Source: RYN-111 sp963760125
Lineage (GTDB): Bacteria > Actinomycetota > Actinomycetes > Mycobacteriales > SCTD01
Length of the DNA: 64,000 bases
Direction: 5' to 3'
Assembly: GCA_963760125.1 (NCBI GenBank)
Contig: CAVXBV010000011.1
Location: 186,001-250,000, forward strand
Under the pieces are notes generated by a model. That model worked only from the letters and a program-made list of their open reading frames with translations. It had not been told where the DNA came from and did no database searches. The translations under genes and the position numbers were made by a program. How positions within the stretch are numbered: the first letter of the stretch is position 1; every line of letters begins with the position of its first letter. Shown piece after piece: positions 17,394 through 26,070 of the stretch.

Positions 17394-18753
17394 CTAGTAG
17401 CGCGGCGGAGGGCGGCGGAAGCGCCAGCCGCCCCGGGTGATCCAGGTGGTGCTGCCGTCAGGCTCGCGTCGGACCCGGAAGACGGCCTGCTTGGCGCGGT
17501 GGTGGCGACGGCAGAGGCAGTGCAGGTTGGCCCCGTCGGTCTGCCCGCGGGGCCAGGGGAGGGCGTGGTCGAGATCGGTGCGCCCGGCTGGGCGCTGGCA
17601 ACCGGGAAACACGCAGGTCCGATCCCGGACCTCGACGAGGCGACGCAGTCGCGCGGGGATCCGGTAGCTCGCGGTGCCGAGGACCTGCGGCACGGGCGGC
17701 TCGGCCAGGTTCCCTCGCCAGGCTGGTGTGCCGGGTCCGGTGGTCGGCCGCCCCGACCGGGATCGGGTCGCTCACGCAGAGCACCTGCCCCGTGCCGGCG
17801 TCGACGCTGATCTGCGTGGCCGCCGTGCACTGGTCGACGAGGTCCCGTGCCGTCTCGGGCAGGGCAGGCCCCAGGCCGGGGATCTCCGCCAGCTCCAGGT
17901 CACCGCCGTCCAGGGTGCTGAACGGCACGATCACCGACGCCGTCCACGTGCCTGCCGCCGCACCGCCCGTCAGCAGGTCGACGAACAGGTCGAAGGTCCG
18001 CTCGTCGGTGCTCCGCTCGTCCCCTCCGCCGATCTCGAGCGGCAGGGTGGCCTCGAGGCTCGCCTGGATCGCGGCGATCATCGCCGCGGGGCCCTGCGCC
18101 CAGATGCTCGCCTGGCCGTCGACGCCGGGGAGGAAGCGCACCCGACGGGACCGGCGCGCGCGCTCCTCACGGGCCCGGGCGGCGGCGCGGTCGACGGTGA
18201 GGATGAGCCGCCTGGTGAGGGCAGACAGCTGGCCGGGGAGCTCGCCGCGGTAGCGCGCGAGCAGCACGAGCACGACCGCCTGCCGCTGCTCCAGCGTCAG
18301 GTCGACGGCGGCCAGCTCGCGGAGCACCGCCTTGACGTGGCGCACGGTCAGGACCCCGGCGTCGACGGCCTCGAGCAGCCCGGGCAGCTCGGCGGCCTGC
18401 AGCGCCTCGGCGGTGATCCCTGCCCCGGTCATCGGGCTGACCCGCAGGGCGAGCGCTGCCTCGTCGGGCACGAACTCCCGATCGCGCGCCGTCGCCCGGT
18501 TGTACGACGCCACGACCGCGCGGACCTGACCGACCCAGGCGAGGTCGGCGAGCCGCTGCCAGCGGCCGATGTCGTCGAGCTCCTCGGCCGGCGTCGCGGT
18601 GAACAGGAGTCCCTCGAAGCGGTCCTCGGTGCGGGCGATCAGCGCGGCCAGGCGCTCCGGCGACAGCGCTGTGTCGAGCGCGCGGTCGCTCCACGCACGC
18701 TCGTCCGGAGCGGCGGGATCGTCGCTTTCGAAGGCGGAGAGGGCGGCGAACAT
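17394..18753 (-). pseudogene. DUF222-HNH endonuclease family gene, interrupted by one frameshift
   Basis: The first frame (18753 down to about 17754) encodes the DUF222/13E12-type N-terminal domain (ELDDIGRWQRLADLAWVGQ, AGVLTVRHVKAVLREL, VDAGTGQVLC). The second frame encodes the HNH nuclease end: ASYRIPARLRRLVEVRDRTC, FPGCQRPAGRTDLDHALPW, and LHCLCRRHHRAKQ. The full span is 453 codons plus one extra base, the usual family length, so a single extra base near the CCCC run at 17751-17754 (GGGG on the coding strand) explains the break. It may be a real pseudogene or a sequence error. ATG 18753 is preceded by TATCGT with 6-nt spacing (leaderless). Confidence 0.85.
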
Positions 18754-18793
18754 GCCCTTACGATAGGGGGTCGGTCCGACAGTTCTGGAAGCC

Positions 18794-18829
18794 AAAAAGC
18801 CTTTGTGGACAAGGAAAACCGGTCCACAA
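18794..18829 (-). terminator. Intrinsic terminator of the VOC/AcrA1-like operon
   Basis: Read on the minus strand, TTGTGGAC and GTCCACAA (plus-strand 18822-18829 and 18803-18810) form a perfect 8-bp stem with an 11-nt loop, followed by AGGC and a run of five T (plus-strand 18794-18798). It lies just past the VOC stop. This is the clearest Rho-independent terminator in the window. Confidence 0.85.
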
Positions 18830-18851
18830 CCCGCCTTGACAGCGCGTAGAA

Positions 18852-19241
18852 CTACGAGCGCGCGTCGGCGATCTGGATGAGGTTGCCGCAGGTGTCATCG
18901 AGCACGGCGAACGCGACGCCCTCGACCACGGTCGGCGGGTGCACGAACGTCACGCCGAGCGCCACCAACCGCGCGTGCTCGGCGACCACGTCGGTCGCCA
19001 GGAACGACGTGAACGGGATCCCGTCCTTGCGCAGGGTGCTCTGGAACGCCTGCACCGCGGGATGGTTGGCCGGCTCGAGGACGAGCTCGACCTCCCCGGC
19101 ATCGTCGGGGGAGACCACGGTCAGCCAGCGGAAGTCCCCCATGGGGATCTCGGTCTTGCGGACGAAGCCCAGCACGCGGGTGTAGAAGTCCAGCGCCCTG
19201 TCCTGATCGGTGACGTAGACGCTGGCCAGCCCGATCTTCAC
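18852..19241 (-). CDS. VOC (glyoxalase/dioxygenase-fold) family protein
   Basis: 129 residues: MKIGLASVYVTDQDRALDFYTRVLGF is the typical opening, and the paired beta-alpha-beta-beta-beta modules end in VAFAVLDDTCGNLIQI. Metal ligands of this fold may be present (for example Glu in VELVLEP), but enzymatic class cannot be told from sequence alone. ATG 19241 overlaps the stop of the double reductase gene (ATGA), so the two are translated together, and a terminator follows. Confidence 0.88.
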   Translation of the reverse strand: MKIGLASVYVTDQDRALDFYTRVLGFVRKTEIPMGDFRWLTVVSPDDAGEVELVLEPANHPAVQAFQSTLRKDGIPFTSFLATDVVAEHARLVALGVTFVHPPTVVEGVAFAVLDDTCGNLIQIADARS

Positions 19242-21199
19242 CAGTGCACGCCCTTGAGGATGTGGGCCATCGCCAGCTGCTCTCCCGACAACCGAGGTGC
19301 TTCCTCTGTGGGCTCTGAGGTCTTTCCCTTGGCCGCGGTGCTGTCGGGGAACACCTTGTACGCGAGGTGCAGCACCTGGTCGACCATCTTGGGCGCCACG
19401 GCGTAGAGGACCTCGGCGGTCGTGCCCAACCGGGTGTTGATGTTCTTGGGCCGCGACCGGATCGCCTCGCAGATCATCTCGCCGGCCTCCGCGGGCGAGA
19501 TGGCGGGGAAGGCGTCATACATCTTCGTCGGCGCGATCATCGGCGTCCGCACGAGCGGCATGTGGATCGTCGTGAAGGTGACCCCGGACCCCAGGGTCTC
19601 CGACGCCGCGATGCGGGAGTACGCGTCGAGCGCGGCCTTCGAGGCGACGTACGCGGAGAAGCGCGGGACTCCGGTCTGCACGCCGATGGAGGACACGTTG
19701 ATGATGTGGCCGAACCGCTGGTGGGTCATGCCGGGCAGCAAACCCATGATGAGGCGCACCGCCCCGAAGTAGTTGAGCTGCATGGTCCGCTCGAGGTCGT
19801 GAAAGCGGTCCTGGGACAGCTTGATCGAACGTCGGATCGACCGGCCGGCGTTGTTGACCAGGAAGTCCACACCGCCGTGCGTGTCGGTGACGTCCTTCAC
19901 CAGCGTGTCGATCGCCTCGAGATCGCTGAGGTCGCAGGTGAAGACGTGGCACTGCCCCCCCGCTTCGGTGATCTCCTGCTGCACCTCGAGGAGCTTGTCG
20001 AGCGAGCGCGCGACGATGATGGGGACGCCCCCCGCCGCGGCGATCTGACGTGCTGCCTCGGCGCCGATCCCGGACGAGCCGCCGGTGATGAGGACCCGCT
20101 TGCCGGTCACGGCCTTGGAGAACGAGCGGTCCTTGTGCAGCTCCGGGTCGAGCGTCCGCTCCCAGTGGTCCCACAGCTTGTCGGCGTAGGAGGTCAAGGG
20201 CGGCACCGAGATGCCGGAGCCGGCCAGGGCGCGCTCGGTGTCGCGGGTGTCGAACTGCGGCTCGAGCGCCATGTGCCCGACGACCTCCTCGGGGATACCG
20301 AGGTCCGCGAGCAGGGTGCGACGGATGTCGCGGAGCTGGGGCAGCTTGAGCAGCATCGAGAACGCGCCCTTGGGCAGCAGGTCGAGCAGCTTGGTGTCGA
20401 CCCGGATCCCCAGCTGGGGGGCGTGGCCGGCGCGCGCGAAGGCGTTGAGCGCCTCCCCGACCCGGATGCCGCGCGGGTCGGTGAGGTGGAACGCCTGACC
20501 GTCGAGGTCGGGCTGGTGGGCGATGTGGTCCAGCGCCGCCGCGACGAAGTCGACCGGGACGATGTTGGTCCAGCCGAGCTCCGGACCGATGAGCGGCATC
20601 CACTCGGGCAGCAGGTGCCGGATCTTCTTGATGGCCGTGAAGAAGTAGTACGGGCCGTCGATCTTGTCCATCTCGCCGGTCCGGCTGTCGCCGACGACGA
20701 CCGCCGGTCGGTAGACGCGCCACGTCGTGGCCTCGGCGCGGACGATCGCCTCGGACTCGTACTTGGTGCGGTGGTAGGCCGTGGGGAGTTTCTGCCCCTC
20801 GGCGAAGTGGTCCTCGCGGAACAGCCCGCGGTGCTCACCCGCTACGGCCACGGACGAGACGTGGTGGAAGGTCGCGCCGAGCGCGTTGGCCAGTGCCACC
20901 GCGTGGCGCGTCCCCGCAACGTTGGCCAGGTCGTTGGCCTCGGCGGTGGCCGTCATGTCGTAGAGCGCCGCCAGGTGGAAGAACTCCGAGACGCCCTTCA
21001 GGGAAGCGGGATCGACGCCCAGCAGGGGGGAACCGAGGTCGCCGGTGACGGGCTTCACCCGCTCGTCGCTCCACAGCTCACGGACCTTCTCAACGGACTG
21101 CTCGCGCACCAGGACGTGGATGTCGCCGTGGCGTTCCAGGAGCTTGGCGATCAGTCGCTTGCCGATGAACCCGGTTGCCCCGGTCACGAAGTAGGCCAT
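19238..21199 (-). CDS. Two-domain SDR protein, AcrA1-like fatty acyl-CoA reductase
   Basis: 653 residues in two fused short-chain dehydrogenase domains. The N-terminal extended SDR/thioester-reductase-like half has VTGATGFIGKRLIAKLL and the YHRTKYESE active-site motif. The C-terminal classical SDR half (about 367-620) has ITGGSSGIGAEAARQIA, NNAGRS and YVASKAALD. This layout and length match mycobacterial AcrA1 (Rv3391), annotated as an acyl-CoA reductase making aldehydes or alcohols. A WS/DGAT encoded nearby could use the alcohol for wax ester formation; that link is inferred. AGGAAG precedes the ATG. It is divergent from the P450 gene. Confidence 0.87.
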   Translation of the reverse strand: MAYFVTGATGFIGKRLIAKLLERHGDIHVLVREQSVEKVRELWSDERVKPVTGDLGSPLLGVDPASLKGVSEFFHLAALYDMTATAEANDLANVAGTRHAVALANALGATFHHVSSVAVAGEHRGLFREDHFAEGQKLPTAYHRTKYESEAIVRAEATTWRVYRPAVVVGDSRTGEMDKIDGPYYFFTAIKKIRHLLPEWMPLIGPELGWTNIVPVDFVAAALDHIAHQPDLDGQAFHLTDPRGIRVGEALNAFARAGHAPQLGIRVDTKLLDLLPKGAFSMLLKLPQLRDIRRTLLADLGIPEEVVGHMALEPQFDTRDTERALAGSGISVPPLTSYADKLWDHWERTLDPELHKDRSFSKAVTGKRVLITGGSSGIGAEAARQIAAAGGVPIIVARSLDKLLEVQQEITEAGGQCHVFTCDLSDLEAIDTLVKDVTDTHGGVDFLVNNAGRSIRRSIKLSQDRFHDLERTMQLNYFGAVRLIMGLLPGMTHQRFGHIINVSSIGVQTGVPRFSAYVASKAALDAYSRIAASETLGSGVTFTTIHMPLVRTPMIAPTKMYDAFPAISPAEAGEMICEAIRSRPKNINTRLGTTAEVLYAVAPKMVDQVLHLAYKVFPDSTAAKGKTSEPTEEAPRLSGEQLAMAHILKGVHW

Positions 21200-21252
21200 G
21201 CGATCTTCCTACACCGTTTCGCAGGCCTCTGGGCCCGGCCTACCCTCCGGCC

Positions 21253-22518
21253 ATGCCGCTGCCGGTGATCACCCCGATGCCCCCCGCCGTCCGCGGTCTT
21301 CCGCGGGTGGGGGCAGGCCTGGCCCTCCTCCACGACCCCACCGGCTTCTTCACCCGTGCTCGGGTCCGACACGGCGACACCTACGTCACCGACGCCTTCG
21401 GCTTCCGCCTGCTCTGCCTGTTCAGCCCCGAGGGCGTGCGCAGCCTTTACGCGTTGGACGAGAACGTCGCCAGCTTCGGCCTGGCGACCTACCGGCTCAT
21501 CAAGTTCAAGTTGCCGGAGGAGCTGCTGTTCGGCCGACGGGTGACCCCGCACCAGCTGTTCGGCCGCGAGCTGACCGAGTCCTACCTCTCCGCCTTGGAC
21601 GCGGCCATGTCCGCGGCAGTCGACGAGCTCGGCGAGGGAGGCTCCGTCGAGGTGTTCGGGCAGATGCGGCGGATCGCGCACCGCCTCGGGCTGATGTCCT
21701 GGGGTGGACCGATGCTCGCTTCGCGCCTCGATGAGCTGGCGCCGCTGCTCGACCAGCTCGACAGCGCCGAGGCGTTCGTCCGCCCCGTGCAGGCGTTTCG
21801 CACGGCGGCCACCAAGCAGCGGCGGGAGAAGAAGGCGATGCGGGCGATCGACGCGATCGTGGCGGAGGTGCTGGACCAGGAGGAGCCGTCCGGCTTCCTC
21901 GGCACGATCGCGCAGGCGTGGGACGGGGAGACCGACGCCGCGACGGGCATCAGCCGGGACCTGGTCCTCATTCACCTGGGTTCGCTGTCCAACCTCTACG
22001 CCGCCCTCTCGTGGACGCTCGTGCACCTGCTCCAGCGACCGGACCTGCTGGCCCGGGTCCGCGCGGGCGACGACGCCCTGCTCGAGCAGTGCGCGAACGA
22101 GTCGATCCGCGTGGCGCAGCGGTCGCTCACGCTGCGGGAGGTCCTGAAGCCTGTCGACATCGACACCGGGGACGGCGTCGTTCGGGTCGAGCCCGGGACC
22201 TTCATCGCAACGATGCTCAGCGTCTTGAACACGACGGTCGACCCTCGCCTGGCCGACTACGACCCCTCCCACTACACCGCGAACCGCAAGCTCGCCCTCG
22301 ACCTCCCGGCCAAGGAGCTCGTCAGCACGTTCGGCCACAAGTCGCACACCTGCCCTGCCGCCCGCTTCTCGGTCACGGCGATCCGCGTGGCCGTGCGCCG
22401 CCTGCTGGCGACCTACGACGTGACCCCGGAGTTCACCGAGGTGGCACCCCGTCGGCAGCAGATCGGCGGGGTCGCGCGCGCGTCCGGTCCGGTGCGGGTC
22501 ACCTATCGCCGGCGCTGA
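21253..22518 (+). CDS. Cytochrome P450 with atypical I-helix
   Basis: 421-residue P450. The ExxR motif is ESIR and the heme-thiolate loop is FGHKSHTCPAARFS, which keeps the cysteine but replaces two conserved glycines. The I-helix reads LIHLGSLSNLYAALSWTLVHLL: the usual acid-alcohol pair (D/E-T) is missing and an Asn takes the position, as in the CYP7/CYP8 group, where isomerase or unusual hydroxylase chemistry occurs. ATG 21253 was chosen because TACCCT (21241-21246) ends 6 nt before it. It lies just upstream of, and in the same direction as, the DUF1295-thiolase operon but is separated from it by a promoter. Confidence 0.88.
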   Translation: MPLPVITPMPPAVRGLPRVGAGLALLHDPTGFFTRARVRHGDTYVTDAFGFRLLCLFSPEGVRSLYALDENVASFGLATYRLIKFKLPEELLFGRRVTPHQLFGRELTESYLSALDAAMSAAVDELGEGGSVEVFGQMRRIAHRLGLMSWGGPMLASRLDELAPLLDQLDSAEAFVRPVQAFRTAATKQRREKKAMRAIDAIVAEVLDQEEPSGFLGTIAQAWDGETDAATGISRDLVLIHLGSLSNLYAALSWTLVHLLQRPDLLARVRAGDDALLEQCANESIRVAQRSLTLREVLKPVDIDTGDGVVRVEPGTFIATMLSVLNTTVDPRLADYDPSHYTANRKLALDLPAKELVSTFGHKSHTCPAARFSVTAIRVAVRRLLATYDVTPEFTEVAPRRQQIGGVARASGPVRVTYRRR

Positions 22519-22522
22519 CCCC

Positions 22523-22563
22523 TTGCGCCCGTCCTGCCCGAGTTGCTATAGATGACGTAGCAA
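22523..22563 (+). promoter_or_regulatory. Promoter with perfect inverted-repeat operator for the seven-gene operon
   Basis: TTGCGC (22523-22528) and TATAGA (22547-22552) form a -35/-10 pair with an 18-bp spacer. TTGCTA (22543-22548) and TAGCAA (22558-22563) are perfect inverted repeats 9 bp apart, overlapping the -10 and the likely start point. Such a placement would block RNA polymerase when a dimeric regulator binds. The encoded tandem HxlR protein is the obvious candidate regulator, which is inference. Confidence 0.65.
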
Positions 22564-22584
22564 ACGCGACGAGGGGCGAACGAT

Positions 22585-23385
22585 ATGGCTGGCGAGATCT
22601 GGGGACTGCTCGGCATCAACCTGCTGGTGATGCTGGTGGTGATGACGCTGATCTCGATCCCGTCGTTCTCCACCCGCGATCCCAGCTACATCGACGCGTT
22701 CTGGGGGATGGGCTTCGTCATCCTCGCCCTGAGCAGCTTCGTGCAGACCGACGGCGACGGCGCGCGCAAGGGCTGGCTGCTCGGTCTTACCGCCCTATGG
22801 GGCTTGCGCCTGAGCGGCTACCTGTTCTGGCGCTGGCGCAAGCACGGGCCCGACCCGCGCTACCAGGCGATCCTGGCCACCCGCAGCGGCGGGAACGAGA
22901 AGGTCTTCATCTGGCGGCGCGTGTTCCTGGTGCAGGCGTTCGTGCTCACCCTCACCGCGCTGCCGGTCCAGCTCGGTCAGGTGTACGCCGAGCCCGTCGG
23001 CCTCACGGCCCTCAACGTGGTCGGCGTCGTGCTCGCCTTGTTCGGCATCGTCTACGAGACCACGGCCGACACCCAGCTCACCCGCTTCAAGGCGGACCCG
23101 GCCAACGCGGGTCAGGTCATGGACAGGGGCGTGTGGCGCTACTCGCGCCACCCCAACTACTTCGGTGAGACGTGCACGTGGTGGGGCCTGTTCCTCGTCG
23201 CGGTCGTCAACGGCCCCACGGTCTTCGCCGCGATCGGTCCGGCCATCATCACCTTCTTCCTGCTCAAGGTCAGTGGCGTCACGCTGCTGGAGAAGTCGCT
23301 CACCAAGACCAAGCCGAAGTACGTCGACTACATCGCCACCACCAGCGCCTTCATCCCGATGCCTCCGAAGAAGGTGCGGGTGTGA
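22585..23385 (+). CDS. DUF1295 membrane protein (steroid-reductase/ICMT-like fold)
   Basis: 266 residues with about six membrane helices. The C-terminal DUF1295 signature is GVWRYSRHPNYFGETCTWWG, the motif shared with 3-oxo-5-alpha-steroid reductases and isoprenylcysteine methyltransferases, where it binds NADPH or SAM. A reductase acting on a hydrophobic ring or polyprenyl-like substrate is plausible but unproven. GAGGGG (22572-22577) precedes ATG 22585. First gene of the operon; its TGA overlaps the thiolase GTG. Confidence 0.88.
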   Translation: MAGEIWGLLGINLLVMLVVMTLISIPSFSTRDPSYIDAFWGMGFVILALSSFVQTDGDGARKGWLLGLTALWGLRLSGYLFWRWRKHGPDPRYQAILATRSGGNEKVFIWRRVFLVQAFVLTLTALPVQLGQVYAEPVGLTALNVVGVVLALFGIVYETTADTQLTRFKADPANAGQVMDRGVWRYSRHPNYFGETCTWWGLFLVAVVNGPTVFAAIGPAIITFFLLKVSGVTLLEKSLTKTKPKYVDYIATTSAFIPMPPKKVRV

Positions 23386-24596
23386 CCCTGTTCCTGCTGG
23401 GCGGGGCCCAGACCGACTTCGCGCGCAACTACGCCCGTGAGGGGCTCGAGGTGAGCGACCTGGTCGCGGACGTCGTCCGTGACACCTTGGCGGACGCGCG
23501 AGTCGAGGCGACCGAGGTCGAGACGATCCACGTCGGCAACGCCTTCGGGATGCTCTTCAACGGCCAGGGCCACCTGGGAGCCATGCCCGCCACGGTGGAG
23601 CCCGGGCTCTGGGGGACGCCGGCGATGCGGCACGAGGCCGCCTGCGCGTCGGGCAGCTTGGCCCTGCTCGCGGCGACCGCCGAGATCGAGGCGGGGCGCT
23701 ACGACTGCGCGCTGGTGCTGGGCGTGGAGCAGGAGAAGTCCGTGCCCGGCGACGAGGCCGCCCGGATCTTGGGGGCCGCGTCGTGGGTGGGCCACGAGGG
23801 CGACCAGCCCTACGTCTGGCCGCACCAGTTCGACCTGCTCGCCAACGAGTACGACGCGCGCTACGGCCTGGACGACGCGCACCTCGCGGCGATCGCCGAG
23901 CTCAACTACCGCAACGCCCGCAGCAACCCCAACGCCCAGACGCGCACGTGGAACGTCACGGAGTTCGGGCCCGACGACGTGGCCAACCCGTCGGTCGCGG
24001 GCCGGGTTCGTCGTACCGACTGCTCCCAGGTGACCGACGGAGGCGCGGGCGTCATCGTCGCGGGGAAGGCCTTTGCCCAGAAGTGGGCCGCGCGCCACGG
24101 CGTCGACCTGACGACCGTCCCGCGCCTGCTCGGCTGGGGTCACCGCACGGCCGGCCTGTCGTACGCCGCCAAGGTCGAGGGGTCCAAGGACCAGGAGTAC
24201 GTCATGCCGCACGTCCGGCGGGCCATCACCGACGCCTTCTCCCGGGCGGCCGTGCCCGACGTGTTCGCGCTCGACGCGATCGAGACGCACGACTGCTTCA
24301 CGCCGAGTGAGTACCTCGCGATCGACCACTTCGGCATCACCGCGCCGGGGGAGAGCTGGAAGGCCGTCGAGTCCGGAACGCTCGAGCGCGACGGCGAGCT
24401 GCCGGTCAACCCGAGCGGCGGCCTGATCGGTGGCGGTCATCCCGTGGGGGCGACCGGTGTGCGGATGGCTCTCGATGCGATGAAGCAGGTCACCGGCACC
24501 GCCGGCGACTACCAGGTCGAGGGTGCGCGCACCGTCGGCACGTTGAACATCGGTGGCTCGACGACGACCACCGTCTCCCTCGTGATCGGGGTCTGA
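23382..24596 (+). CDS. SCP2-type thiolase / acetyl-CoA acetyltransferase
   Basis: 404-residue thiolase-fold enzyme. The nucleophilic cysteine is Cys88 in EAACASGSLAL, a second conserved site is THDCF (His303, Cys305), and the GHP motif is GGGHPVGATG (His353). All three catalytic elements of active degradative thiolases are present, and the HDCF form is the SCP2/lipid-transfer thiolase type that works on branched or sterol side-chain CoA esters. GTG 23382 overlaps the previous stop (GTGA). It ends 4 bp before the oxygenase start. Confidence 0.92.
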   Translation: MTLFLLGGAQTDFARNYAREGLEVSDLVADVVRDTLADARVEATEVETIHVGNAFGMLFNGQGHLGAMPATVEPGLWGTPAMRHEAACASGSLALLAATAEIEAGRYDCALVLGVEQEKSVPGDEAARILGAASWVGHEGDQPYVWPHQFDLLANEYDARYGLDDAHLAAIAELNYRNARSNPNAQTRTWNVTEFGPDDVANPSVAGRVRRTDCSQVTDGGAGVIVAGKAFAQKWAARHGVDLTTVPRLLGWGHRTAGLSYAAKVEGSKDQEYVMPHVRRAITDAFSRAAVPDVFALDAIETHDCFTPSEYLAIDHFGITAPGESWKAVESGTLERDGELPVNPSGGLIGGGHPVGATGVRMALDAMKQVTGTAGDYQVEGARTVGTLNIGGSTTTTVSLVIGV

Positions 24597-24600
24597 CCAG

Positions 24601-26070
24601 ATGACCGCTGTCCAGGTATCCGCACCGCTCTCGACGCTCCCCCAGGACGACGACCACCCGTACCGCACGGGAGCCTGGCAGCCCAACCTCGCCGAGTGGG
24701 ACGCCACCGACCTCGAGGTGATCGAGGGAGCGATCCCCACCGACCTCGAGGGCATCTACCTGCGCAACACCGAGAACCCCGTCCACCCGAGCATCGGGAT
24801 GTACCACCCGTTCGACGGCGACGGCATGATCCACCAGCTGCACCTCGCGGACGGGAAGGCGTCGTACCGCAACCGCTTCGTCCGGACGGCGGGCTTCGTC
24901 GCCGAGCAGGAGGCAGCCGGACCGCTCTGGACCGGGATGCTCGACATGCCGGCCAACTCGCTGCGGCCCGACGGCTGGGGCGCCCGGGGACGGATGAAGG
25001 ACGGCTCGTCCACCGACGTGGTCGTCCACAACGGCAAGGCGCTGAGCAGTTTCTGGATGTGCGGCGACGTCTACGGACTCGACCCGGTGACGCTGGACCA
25101 GCTCGGCCCGCAGGAGTGGGTCCCGGCGTGCGGAATCAGCGCCCACACCAAGGTCGACGAGCGGACCGGCGAGATGCTGGTCTTCAGCTACGGCAAGAGC
25201 GAGCCCTACTTGCAGTACGGCGTCGTCTCCCCTGCGGGTGAGCTGGTGCACTGGGTCGACGTGCCGCTCCCCGGCCCACGGTTGCCGCACGACATGGCCT
25301 TCAGCGAGAACTACTCGATCCTCAACGACTTCCCGCTGTTCTGGGACCCGACGCTGCTCCAGGACGACATCCACCTGCCGCGCTTCTTCGGCGACCTGCC
25401 GTCGCGCTTCGCGGTGATCCCCCGCTACGGCAGCACCGAGCAGATCCGCTGGTTCGAGGCGGAGTCGACGTACGCCCTGCACTTCACCAACGCCTACGAG
25501 GTGACCAACGCCTACGGCGAGGTCGAGGTGTGGCTCGAGGGCTACCCGCAGCGCGACCCGATGCCCAAGAAGGCGGACGGCGCGGACTTCTGGCGCAGCT
25601 TCTACCGGCACATCGACATCGAGCGCATCCGGCCGCGGCTGCACCGCTGGAAGCTCAACCTCACGACCGGCAGCGTCAGCGAGGAGGACCTCTCGGACGC
25701 CATCACCGAGTTCGGCATGATCAACGCGCAGTACGCCGGGCGCGCGCACCGCTACTCCTGGTCGGTCACCGGCGAGCCGGGCTGGTTCCTGTTCAACGGC
25801 CTCATCAAGCACGACAACGTGACGGGCGCGGAGAAGCGCGTGTCCTTCGGGGACGGGGTCTTCGGCAGCGAAGCCCCGATGGCCCCGCGCCTCGGCGGGA
25901 CAGCCGAGGACGACGGGTATCTCCTGACCTTCACCACCGACGTGAACCGCGACAGGAGCGAGGCGCTGATCCTGTCCGCCTCCGACCTCGACGTGGTCGC
26001 CCGCATCCGCCTGCCCCAGCGGATCTCGTCGGGAACACACTCCTGCTGGGCCCCCGCCGCCGCGCTGTGA
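24601..26070 (+). CDS. Carotenoid-cleavage-type (RPE65 family) non-heme iron oxygenase
   Basis: 489 residues. The four iron-binding histidines can all be placed: His182 (ISAHTKVDE), His230 (LPHDMAFSENY), His294 (ALHFTNAYE) and His480 (GTHSCWAP). Second-shell glutamates are likely Glu370 (ITEFGM) and Glu424 (GSEAPMAPR). LRNTENPVH and FDGDGMIHQ are typical of the N-terminus. Members cleave double bonds in carotenoids, apocarotenoids, stilbenes or phenylpropenes; the substrate here is unknown. The neighbouring import and thiolase genes suggest catabolism rather than pigment processing. TGA overlaps the next GTG. Confidence 0.93.
   Translation: MTAVQVSAPLSTLPQDDDHPYRTGAWQPNLAEWDATDLEVIEGAIPTDLEGIYLRNTENPVHPSIGMYHPFDGDGMIHQLHLADGKASYRNRFVRTAGFVAEQEAAGPLWTGMLDMPANSLRPDGWGARGRMKDGSSTDVVVHNGKALSSFWMCGDVYGLDPVTLDQLGPQEWVPACGISAHTKVDERTGEMLVFSYGKSEPYLQYGVVSPAGELVHWVDVPLPGPRLPHDMAFSENYSILNDFPLFWDPTLLQDDIHLPRFFGDLPSRFAVIPRYGSTEQIRWFEAESTYALHFTNAYEVTNAYGEVEVWLEGYPQRDPMPKKADGADFWRSFYRHIDIERIRPRLHRWKLNLTTGSVSEEDLSDAITEFGMINAQYAGRAHRYSWSVTGEPGWFLFNGLIKHDNVTGAEKRVSFGDGVFGSEAPMAPRLGGTAEDDGYLLTFTTDVNRDRSEALILSASDLDVVARIRLPQRISSGTHSCWAPAAAL

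Noticed and set aside
20800..21260. KstR-like site upstream of the AcrA1-like and P450 genes
   Set aside because: The closest sequence (GAAACGGTGT) does not match AACnnGTT.
19367..21268. A long plus-strand open frame of about 630 codons opposite the double reductase gene
   Set aside because: Its sequence is Arg/Gly/Val-rich with no motif, and it is the mirror of a gene with clear SDR motifs. GC-rich DNA leaves antisense frames open.
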